NCBI GenBank assembly: GCA_021826035.1
Contig: JAKBBE010000066.1
Coordinates: 1 to 13,953 of the forward strand
Length of the DNA stretch: 13,953 bases
From: Pseudomonadota bacterium
GTDB taxonomy: Bacteria; Pseudomonadota; Gammaproteobacteria; Steroidobacterales; Steroidobacteraceae
Direction of reading: 5' to 3'
Shown: positions 8,629 to 13,953 of the stretch, in pieces
How the letters are laid out: the number at the start of each line of letters is the position of its first letter
Position numbering within the stretch: position 1 is the first letter of the stretch
Made by a program: the position numbers and the translations under genes
The notes under the pieces: model-generated
Seen by the model: the letters and a program-made list of their open reading frames with translations, nothing else
Told to the model about the DNA's origin: nothing
Databases searched by the model: none

Positions 8629-9112
8629 ACTGCTGAAATCGCTGCCGCCGGCCTCGATCCGCCCGATGTGCGGCGGAGATGTCGCGGAGGTTTTTGCCAT
8701 TGAGCGGGCCGCCTATACCTTTCCCTGGACCGCCGGCATCTTTCGCGACTGTCTGCGCGTCGGGTACGTCTGCCGCGTGCTGATGCGCGCCGAGCGGGTC
8801 TGCGGCTACGGCGTGATGAGCCTCGGGGCCGGGGAGATGCATGTGCTCAACCTGTGCGTCGCCGAGGAGCACCGTGGGCGCGGCCTCGGTCGGCGCATGC
8901 TTGAGCACCTGCTGGAGCACGGCGCCGCCGCCGGCATGCTTGATGCGTTCCTCGAGGTGCGCCCGTCGAATTGTGCCGCGCTCGCGCTGTACCGCTCGCT
9001 CGGCTTTACGCAGATCGGGATGCGCCGCGGCTACTACCAGGCGGTGAACGGCCGCGAAGACGCCTGCGTATTGAAACTGACCCTGCGCGCAAACCGCGCT
9101 GACCACACCTGA
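8612..9112 (+). CDS. rimI: Ribosomal protein S18-alanine N-acetyltransferase RimI
   Basis: RimI is a GNAT enzyme that acetylates the N-terminal alanine of ribosomal protein S18 using acetyl-CoA. From the ATG at 8612 the product has 166 residues. The acetyl-CoA pyrophosphate loop is EEHRGRGLGRRML, with R88-G-R-G-L-G93. The segment LEVRPSNCAALALYRSLGF (114-132) contains the Glu115, Asn120 and Tyr127 positions typical of RimI, followed by RRGYYQAVNGREDACVL, close to the RimI family C-terminus. The start at 8612 overlaps the glycosylase gene by 17 nt; an ATG-less extension to 8582 would add ten residues without homology. No tsaB gene, a common neighbour of rimI, is adjacent. RimI is the best fit, although other GNAT N-acetyltransferases share the fold. 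It ends 12 nt before prfC. Confidence 0.88.
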   Translation: MATAPELLKSLPPASIRPMCGGDVAEVFAIERAAYTFPWTAGIFRDCLRVGYVCRVLMRAERVCGYGVMSLGAGEMHVLNLCVAEEHRGRGLGRRMLEHLLEHGAAAGMLDAFLEVRPSNCAALALYRSLGFTQIGMRRGYYQAVNGREDACVLKLTLRANRADHT

Positions 9113-9124
9113 ATTCCAACATCC

Positions 9125-10711
9125 ATGACTGACCTTGCTGCCGAAGTCCGCAGACGGCGGACCTTTGCCATCATCTCGCATCCCGATGCGGGCAAGACGA
9201 CGCTGACGGAGAAGCTGCTGCTGTTCGGCGGGGCGATCCAGATGGCCGGTACCGTCAAGGGCCGCAAGGCCGACCGCCATGCCACCTCGGACTGGATGCG
9301 CCTCGAGCAGCAGCGCGGCATCTCGGTGACCTCCTCGGTGATGCAGTTCCCGTACGGGCAGTGCATCGTCAACCTGCTCGATACGCCGGGCCACGAGGAC
9401 TTTTCCGAGGACACCTACCGTACGCTGACCGCGGTCGACTCGGCGTTGATGGTGATCGACTGCGCCAAGGGCGTCGAGCAGCGCACCATCAAGCTGATGG
9501 AGGTGTGCCGCATGCGCGACACGCCGATCATGACGTTCATCAATAAACTCGATCGCGAAGGGCGCGCGCCGATCGAACTGCTCGATGAAATCGAGCGCGT
9601 GCTCGCCATCCGCACCGCGCCGGTGACCTGGCCGATCGGCATGGGGCGCGCGCTGCGCGGCATCTATCACCTGCTCGAGGACCGGCTGTACGTCTACAAC
9701 GCCGCCGAGCGCGGCCGTATGGGGGAGAACCAGGTGATCGAGGGACTCTCAAGCGCAGCGGCCGAGGCGTTTCTCGGTGCCGAGGCGGCCGCCGTGCGCG
9801 AAGAAATCGAGTTGGTGCGCGGCGCGACCGAGCCGTTCGATCCCCAAGCGTATCGCGCCGGGCGGCAGACGCCGGTGTTCTTCGGCTCCGCGATCAACAA
9901 CTTCGGCGTCGAGGAACTGCTGGCCTCCTTCACCCGTCATGCGCCGGGACCGCTGCCGCGCGCGTCGCGCGAGCGGCCGGTCGATCCGCTCGAGCCGGCG
10001 CTCACCGGCTTCGTGTTCAAGATCCAGGCCAACATGGATCCGGGGCATCGCGACCGCATCGCGTTCATGCGGCTGTGCTCGGGCCGCTACAGCCGCGGGA
10101 TGCGCCTGCATCATGTGCGGCTCGGCAAGGAGGTGCGCATCTCAGATGCGCTCACGTTCATGGCCGCCGAGCGCGAGCATGCCGAGGAGGCGTTTGCCGG
10201 GGACATCATCGGACTGCACAACCACGGCACGATCAACATCGGCGATACGTTCACCGAGGGCGAGCGACTGGTGTTCACCGGCGTGCCGAACTTCGCCCCG
10301 GAGATCTTCCGCCGCGCGGTGCTGAAGGATCCGCTGAAGATGAAAGCGTTGCAGAAGGGACTCGCACAGCTGTGCGAGGAGGGCGCGACGCAGCTGTTCA
10401 AGCCGCTGCGCAACAATGATCTGATCCTCGGGGCAGTCGGGCCGCTGCAGTTCGAAGTGGTCGCCTTTCGCCTGCAGGATGAGTATGGCGTCAGCTGCGT
10501 GTTCGAGCCGGTCAACGTCTACACGGCCCGCTGGATCGTCTGCGACGACGCGCGCAAACTCGAAGAGTTTCGCTCGCGCGCCTACGAGCACCTGGCGGTC
10601 GACCACAGCGATGCGCCGGTGTATCTGGCGCCGGGCCGAGTCAACCTCGAACTTACCCGGGAGCGCTGGCCCGACGTTGTGTTTCGCGAAACCCGCGAGC
10701 ACGCGCTCTAG
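9125..10711 (+). CDS. prfC: Peptide chain release factor 3
   Basis: RF3 is a translational GTPase that releases RF1 or RF2 from the ribosome after termination. The 528-residue protein has the G1 loop SHPDAGKTT (18-26), RGISVTSSV (64-72, switch I region), G3 DTPGHEDF (86-93) and G4 NKLDREGR (140-147), then [13 protein letters not shown] and the EF-Tu-like domain 2. The spacing and sequence match RF3 and not EF-G, since the EF-G C-terminal domains are missing and the length equals E. coli RF3 (529). The ATG at 9125 places the G domain at the normal distance from the N-terminus. It follows rimI by 12 nt with no obvious ribosome binding site and looks like the last gene of the operon, followed by a hairpin at 10728. 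Confidence 0.97.
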   Translation: MTDLAAEVRRRRTFAIISHPDAGKTTLTEKLLLFGGAIQMAGTVKGRKADRHATSDWMRLEQQRGISVTSSVMQFPYGQCIVNLLDTPGHEDFSEDTYRTLTAVDSALMVIDCAKGVEQRTIKLMEVCRMRDTPIMTFINKLDREGRAPIELLDEIERVLAIRTAPVTWPIGMGRALRGIYHLLEDRLYVYNAAERGRMGENQVIEGLSSAAAEAFLGAEAAAVREEIELVRGATEPFDPQAYRAGRQTPVFFGSAINNFGVEELLASFTRHAPGPLPRASRERPVDPLEPALTGFVFKIQANMDPGHRDRIAFMRLCSGRYSRGMRLHHVRLGKEVRISDALTFMAAEREHAEEAFAGDIIGLHNHGTINIGDTFTEGERLVFTGVPNFAPEIFRRAVLKDPLKMKALQKGLAQLCEEGATQLFKPLRNNDLILGAVGPLQFEVVAFRLQDEYGVSCVFEPVNVYTARWIVCDDARKLEEFRSRAYEHLAVDHSDAPVYLAPGRVNLELTRERWPDVVFRETREHAL

Positions 10712-10727
10712 CGTAGGGTCTCTGCGG

Positions 10728-10749
10728 GCCGGCGCGGGCGTGCGCCGGC
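10728..10749 (+). terminator. Hairpin after prfC
   Basis: GCCGGCGC (10728-10735) and its exact complement GCGCCGGC (10742-10749) flank a 6-base loop, 16 bases after the prfC stop codon. No T-run follows. Position at the end of the operon favours a role in ending the transcript. Confidence 0.45.
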
Positions 10750-11460
10750 GTCACTGGTTCGCCGTCGCCGCCCACTGCGGTGTCATTCAGTACCCGATGC
10801 ATCCGCCGAGCCCCGGGGCGTGGCCGCCGTGAAATCGTCCGAAGTGGCGGGCGGACACCAGGGCTATGAGAGAGCGCGAGATTCTGCTGCGGCCGCTTGC
10901 GCGGGGTTGCGCGCGGGAACGGCTCCGACATCACGGATGATCAGATACCCGATGGCTGATGTGCTGAAAGTCGCGGATTGAAGACCATGCGTCGAGAGCT
11001 ACGATCTGCAGACGGCTGATCCGTAGTTCTCAACATTGCGACAGGTTCAAGCGTGGACGTATCAGTTTATTCCGGTAGTCCTCACCGGTTCGGACGACGA
11101 GCGCTTCGCATTCGAACGGTTGAAAGTGGTTTCCGTGGCCACTATTGCAAATACTCCGGTCGTCACCGCGATGGCAACCCGAACGGCTGGCGGCGTAAGC
11201 GCTCTCTGGAGCCACACCGGCTGAGGCTCGTGTCGAGCCCGTGGCGCACAGCGGTGTGCGCAATCTCGCGGGCAGCGGCGCCACGGTCGCTGACAGGGGG
11301 ATTCTCAGGAAGATCTTCGATCCCGGCGGAACATCTTCCGCTCGGCTCGCTGCCTCGACCGGCCTGACTGGTGGGTCGGTATCGCAGTTCGTTGATCGCA
11401 CCCATCAGGGTGTCTGGGGAAATTGCGCGATCGGTGACGGTCGCGCCAGCTCTTCTTAGC
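10750..11460. other. About 700 bases with no supportable gene
   Basis: No reading frame here has a recognisable domain, a convincing ribosome binding site or sustained coding character. Several short frames overlap on both strands between about 11030 and 11460, the longest about 120 residues on the minus strand, but they are rich in Arg, Ser, Gly and Pro as expected of antisense or decayed GC-rich DNA. No tRNA, CRISPR or integrase remnant was seen. The stretch separates the housekeeping operon from the antitoxin and insertion-sequence region, so it may be a decayed junction of an acquired segment; that is inference. Confidence 0.5.
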
Positions 11461-11491
11461 TTGTCAATAATATGCGCCTACTTTTTATTAT
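11461..11491 (+). promoter_or_regulatory. Putative promoter of the AbiEi-type gene
   Basis: TTGTCA (11461-11466) resembles a -35 element. Downstream, TTTATT (11484-11489, 17-nt spacer) or TATTAT (11486-11491, 19-nt spacer) can serve as -10. Bases 11461-11496 contain only 11 G/C of 36, in sharp contrast with the surrounding DNA. Transcription would start close to the ribosome binding site at 11498. Confidence 0.5.
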
Positions 11492-11496
11492 TGCCA
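11462..11496. promoter_or_regulatory. Operator-like inverted repeat over the AbiEi promoter
   Basis: TGTCAATAATA (11462-11472) and TATTATTGCCA (11486-11496) are inverted copies matching at 10 of 11 positions, eight of them contiguous, with 13 bases between. The repeat covers the presumed -35 and -10 elements. AbiEi antitoxins are known to repress their own operon by binding inverted repeats in the promoter; that this repeat is such a site is inferred from position and symmetry. Confidence 0.5.
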
Positions 11497-11497
11497 C

Positions 11498-11501
11498 GAG
11501 G
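11498..11501 (+). promoter_or_regulatory. Ribosome binding site of the AbiEi-type gene
   Basis: GAGG lies 5 nt before the ATG at 11507 and supports that start codon. Confidence 0.6.
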
Positions 11502-11506
11502 TTCGA

Positions 11507-12127
11507 ATGAAACCGCGCCGCTGGGATACTCTCCAGTACGGCATTGCCGAAGGGCAAGTGGGCTATTTCACCACGGCGCAAGCGCGCGATGCCGGTCTGC
11601 ATCCGGTGCGGCTAGTTCAGCTTCATCGACAGGGTGACATTCAGCGCGTATCGCGCGGCGTCTATCGACTGACCCGATACCCGGTCTCGCCACTCGGCCA
11701 GTACATGGAAGCGGCTCTGTGGCCGCAAGTCCGCCGCCCCGGCGCACAAGCTACCGTTTCTCACGAATCCGCCCTGGCGATTTACGGATTGTCGGACGTC
11801 AGTCCTGCGAAAGTGCACATCACCTTGCCACATGCGCTTCGCATTCGTCGCGCCTTACCCCGATATCTAGTTCTTCACTACGCGGATCTCGAACCGCGAG
11901 ATATCAAGCAAATCGAAGGCGTACCCGTTACCGCCGCCGCGCGCACCATCTGCGACGTGCATGCTGCCCATCTCGGGCCTGCGCTCGTCCGTCAAGCAAT
12001 CACGGACGGACGCAAGACGGGTCACCTGACTTTCGATGAAGCCGATCGGCTTGAAGCAGAACTCCTAGGCGGGCCGCTGCAATCTCGAAAAGTGCGTCCC
12101 CAAAAGCGATGCAGAGCATCCGAGTGA
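11507..12127 (+). CDS. AbiEi-type antitoxin (type IV toxin-antitoxin), 3' tail probably altered
   Basis: AbiEi proteins are antitoxins and autorepressors of AbiE systems, whose toxin AbiEii is a nucleotidyltransferase; some protect against phage by abortive infection. The 206-residue product starts with a winged-helix-like domain (about 14-56: GYFTTAQARDAGLH, then RVSRGVYRLTRYP), the typical AbiEi N-terminus. VSHESALAIYGLSDV (84-98), HITLP (104-108) and a TAAARTICDV segment (142-151) follow as in AbiEi relatives. Homology appears to end near residue 190 (ELLGGP). The last 16 residues are basic and their stop TGA adjoins the left end of an IS21-type element, so this tail may come from non-native sequence. 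No AbiEii gene follows within the window. The gene is less GC-rich than its neighbours in its upstream region, consistent with acquisition. The family call rests on pattern recognition and is good but not certain. Confidence 0.78.
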   Translation: MKPRRWDTLQYGIAEGQVGYFTTAQARDAGLHPVRLVQLHRQGDIQRVSRGVYRLTRYPVSPLGQYMEAALWPQVRRPGAQATVSHESALAIYGLSDVSPAKVHITLPHALRIRRALPRYLVLHYADLEPRDIKQIEGVPVTAAARTICDVHAAHLGPALVRQAITDGRKTGHLTFDEADRLEAELLGGPLQSRKVRPQKRCRASE

Positions 12128-12159
12128 TTTCCCCACGAAAGCCGCCGAACCGCCCTGGC

Positions 12160-12205
12160 GGCCACCCAAAATCCCCCGCCTGTGGCCACTTGAAACTCCC
12201 CCACC
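12160..12205 (+). repeat. Tandem IS21 terminal repeats, two imperfect copies
   Basis: Two direct copies occur 24 bp apart: 12160-12180 and 12184-12205. Both begin GGCCAC, contain an AAA block and end in CCCCC followed by ACC or GCC. IS21-family ends are known to carry multiple transposase-binding repeats. A shorter related motif (ATTTCCCCAC) lies at 12127-12136. Confidence 0.65.
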
Positions 12206-12218
12206 CCTGAGGTGAACG

Positions 12219-12234
12219 GGCGCCGGTCGGCGCC
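12219..12234. repeat. Short palindrome inside the IS left end
   Basis: GGCGCCG (12219-12225) and CGGCGCC (12228-12234) form an inverted repeat with a 2-base centre, between the terminal repeats and the istA start. It could reduce read-through into istA, a known feature of insertion-sequence ends, but no function is shown. Confidence 0.35.
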
Positions 12235-12292
12235 GAGGGTCTGCAGGCGGCGAGACGTTACGCTGCTCCCTATTTGAACGGGGGGCGGGGAG

Positions 12293-13894
12293 TTGAACGT
12301 CTTGAAGTCGCATCTGCGAATTACCGTGGAAACGCTGCTGCGCCAGGGGCGCGGGCAGCGCGAGATCGAGCGCCTGACCGGGGTGGATCGCAAGACGATC
12401 CGCCGCCTTGATCGGGCCTCAAGCGAGGGTACGGGGGCAAATTCCCCCGGGGTGGCCATCGGCTCCGGCGGCAGCAATCCCGGGGCTGAGGCCGGTGAAA
12501 ATCCCCCACCCCGGCCACCGGTTCGGCCGCCGAAACAGGCCCGCTCGGCCTGCGAGGCGCACCGGGAGTGGATCGAGAAGCAGCTTGAGCTCGGGCGCAA
12601 TGCCCAGAGCATCTACCAGGACCTGGTCGAGGGGTTCGGGTTCACCCACCGGTACAACTCGGTCAAGCGCTTCGTGCGCACGCTGAAGGTGCGCGAGCCG
12701 GAGCGGTTCGATGTTCTTGAGAGCGAGCGCGGCGAGGAGGCGCAGGTCGATTTCGGGCTCGGCGCCCCGACGCTCTACCGCACCGGCAAGTATCGCCGGC
12801 CGTTCCTGTTCGTGATGACGCTGAAGTACTCCGGCAAGAGCTTCCGCAAGGTGGTGTGGCAAGCGGACCAACAGACCTGGGCGCGCCTGCATGAGGAGGC
12901 GTTCATGGCCTTTGGCGGCAGTGTCGAGTATGTTGTGTTAGATAACTTGAAGCAAGGCGTGATCACTGCGGATCTGTACGAGCCGAAGTTGAACCCGGTG
13001 TACACGGCGATGTTGGCGCACCACAACTGTGTCGCCGATGCCTGCCGCATCGAGGACCCCGATCGGAAGGGAACGGTTGAAAATGCGATCAAACACACCC
13101 AGAACACCGCACTGAAGGGCCGTCGGTTCGAATCCATCGAGGCGCAGAACGCGTGGCTTGCGCACTGGGAGGAGCGCTGGGCGGCCCCGCGCATCCACGG
13201 CAGGAAGAAGCGCCAGGTGCTGGCGATGTTCGAGGAAGAAAGGCCGTACCTGAAGCCCCTGCCGCTCGAGCGCTGCCGACTGTTCATCCAGGAGACCCGC
13301 ACCGTCGATGACTCGGGGCTCGTGCAGGTGCTCGGCTCGTACTACGTGGCGATGCCAGCGCCGCTTTACTCGCAGGTCACGGTGCGTATCTACGAGCGCG
13401 AGATCGAGATCCTCGATGAACCCGGGCAGCAGGTCCTACGCCGGCACCCGAAGTCCACCGAAAAGGGCCACATCGAGCTGCCGGAGGCCGAGCGCATCTT
13501 CAACCCCTCGCGCCAGACCGCGCGCCTCCTGGCGAGGATCAGCAAGATCGGTCCGAACGCCGAGCGGCTCGCGCGCGAGATCTTCGCCCGCCTCGGCCGA
13601 CCCGGCCAGAAGGCGCTCTACGGCCTTGCAAACCGTCCCCGGCGCCACAGCCGAGAGGAGATCGAGCGGGCGTGCGAGCAGGTGCTGCGCCTCTCTCAGC
13701 CCTCCTACCAAGCCGTCAAGCGCATCCTCGAGCGACAGGCCGCAGCCAAAGAGGCGAGCGCTGCCGCCGACCAGCCCACACTCAAGCAGCACGGCGAGCA
13801 CATCCGCGCGATCGAGCAATACCAGACCTTCTGGGACGAGTACTGCCAGCAGGGCGCGCAGCCGGCGTCCGATCCCGATCCCATCCATCCCTGA
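12293..13894 (+). CDS. istA: IS21-family transposase IstA
   Basis: IstA is the DDE-type transposase that cuts and joins the IS ends, working with the ATPase IstB. The 533-residue product has an N-terminal helix-turn-helix (about 11-39: TVETLLRQGRGQREIERLTG, then VDRKTIRRL), a Gly/Pro-rich linker (about 44-80), and the retroviral-integrase-like core with D153 (QVDFG), D217 (VLDNLK) and E263 (GTVENAI), so the catalytic triad is intact. A C-terminal domain follows, and the last 60 residues are typical of the family (IEQYQTFWDEYC). The frame has a stop at 12275 and no ATG before the catalytic core, so a non-ATG start is required; TTG at 12293 keeps the whole helix-turn-helix and gives the usual MNVLKSHLRIT beginning. 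GGGGAG directly precedes it. The gene is full length with no frameshift, so the element may be active. Confidence 0.95.
   Translation: MNVLKSHLRITVETLLRQGRGQREIERLTGVDRKTIRRLDRASSEGTGANSPGVAIGSGGSNPGAEAGENPPPRPPVRPPKQARSACEAHREWIEKQLELGRNAQSIYQDLVEGFGFTHRYNSVKRFVRTLKVREPERFDVLESERGEEAQVDFGLGAPTLYRTGKYRRPFLFVMTLKYSGKSFRKVVWQADQQTWARLHEEAFMAFGGSVEYVVLDNLKQGVITADLYEPKLNPVYTAMLAHHNCVADACRIEDPDRKGTVENAIKHTQNTALKGRRFESIEAQNAWLAHWEERWAAPRIHGRKKRQVLAMFEEERPYLKPLPLERCRLFIQETRTVDDSGLVQVLGSYYVAMPAPLYSQVTVRIYEREIEILDEPGQQVLRRHPKSTEKGHIELPEAERIFNPSRQTARLLARISKIGPNAERLAREIFARLGRPGQKALYGLANRPRRHSREEIERACEQVLRLSQPSYQAVKRILERQAAAKEASAAADQPTLKQHGEHIRAIEQYQTFWDEYCQQGAQPASDPDPIHP
12437..12518 (+). repeat. Two further copies of the IS repeat motif inside istA
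   Basis: AAATTCCCCC followed by GGTGGCC (about 12438-12455) and AAAATCCCCCACC followed by GGCCACC (about 12498-12518) repeat the building blocks of the left-end copies in the same orientation. They encode the NSPGVA and NPPPRPP parts of the IstA linker. A role as extra transposase sites is inferred. Confidence 0.45.
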
Positions 13895-13903
13895 GCATCA
13901 ATG

Positions 13904-13909
13904 AAAGGA
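13904..13909 (+). promoter_or_regulatory. Ribosome binding site of istB
   Basis: AAAGGA lies 6 nt before the ATG at 13916 and supports that start for istB. Confidence 0.6.
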
Positions 13910-13915
13910 AAGACG

Positions 13916-13953
13916 ATGAGCATGTCCATCCCCGAACTCGAACGATCCCTCCG
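13916..13953 (+). CDS. istB: IS21-family helper ATPase IstB, first 12 codons only
   Basis: The gene begins 21 nt after the istA stop and runs off the window. The visible residues MSMSIPELERSL resemble the N-terminus of IstB proteins, in which an (L/I)PELERAL-like start leads into the N-terminal helical region. IstB is an AAA+ ATPase that assists IstA in target selection and transposition. The identification rests on the istA context and this short match. A second ATG at 13922 is also possible, but the Shine-Dalgarno spacing favours 13916. Confidence 0.8.
   Translation, partial: MSMSIPELERSL

Larger units (their letters stand above)
12125..13953 (+). mobile_element. IS21-family insertion sequence, left part; right end outside window
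   Basis: The element is recognised by istA followed by the start of istB, the two-gene layout of the IS21 family, and by repeated motifs upstream of istA. The left boundary is uncertain: TGATTTCCCCAC at 12125 has the TG expected at the tip and resembles the internal repeats, but an end slightly upstream (from about 12095) or downstream is possible. The right terminus and target duplication are not visible. Confidence 0.8.

Noticed and set aside
8285..9670. Minus-strand open frame of 461 codons opposite the glycosylase, rimI and prfC genes
   Set aside because: It is antisense to three well-identified genes and lacks any domain.
10791..10954. Nine-base direct repeat TACCCGATG, considered as an attachment-site pair
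   Set aside because: Too short, only 155 bases apart, with no integrase or tRNA nearby.
11036..11115. tRNA-like T-loop strings such as GGTTCAAGC and GGTTCGGAC
   Set aside because: No matching stems, anticodon arm or acceptor stem could be folded around them.
11030..11459. Several short frames on both strands, including a 62-residue one at 11036 and a 123-residue one on the minus strand
   Set aside because: No domain, no ribosome binding site, overlapping frames with similar composition; not supportable as genes.

Overview
The window is high-GC chromosomal DNA from a gammaproteobacterium. The evidence is an Hda with a clamp-binding motif beside a DUF2066 gene, a bacterial-type ProRS with an inserted editing domain, RimI, RF3 and a WrbA-type flavoprotein. 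A relative of Xanthomonadales or Nevskiales is plausible from base composition and gene order, but the genus cannot be read from this sequence alone.

Left block (1-2078, + strand): the 3' part of a DUF2066 gene, a PgsA-like CDP-alcohol phosphatidyltransferase and hda lie 3 nt apart and look like one operon. A perfect hairpin over the hda stop codon separates it from convergent wrbA (2094-2699, - strand). Acylphosphatase (2746-3021, +) diverges from wrbA with almost no leader and converges on an MHS-type MFS transporter (3041-4357, -).

Middle block: proS (5213-6931, -) overlaps a downstream secreted lytic transglycosylase gene (4594-5253, -). Divergent from proS is a compact + strand operon: pssA, a family-4 uracil-DNA glycosylase, rimI and prfC (7040-10711), with overlaps or short gaps. 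It combines phosphatidylserine synthesis, DNA repair, ribosomal protein acetylation and translation termination, so it is a housekeeping cluster and not a single pathway.

Right block (10712 to the end): after the prfC hairpin there are about 800 bases without a supportable gene, then an AbiEi-type antitoxin gene (11507-12127) with an AT-rich promoter and an operator-like inverted repeat. Its expected AbiEii toxin partner is not in the next position. That place is taken by the left end of an IS21-family insertion sequence with repeated terminal motifs, istA (12293-13894) and the first codons of istB at the window edge. This is the accessory part of the window.

I do not see a wholly new multi-gene system. 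The strongest leads are the antitoxin gene separated from its toxin by an IS21 element, the repeat array of that IS extending into the istA coding region, and a family-4 uracil-DNA glycosylase with serine where an iron-sulfur cysteine is expected.
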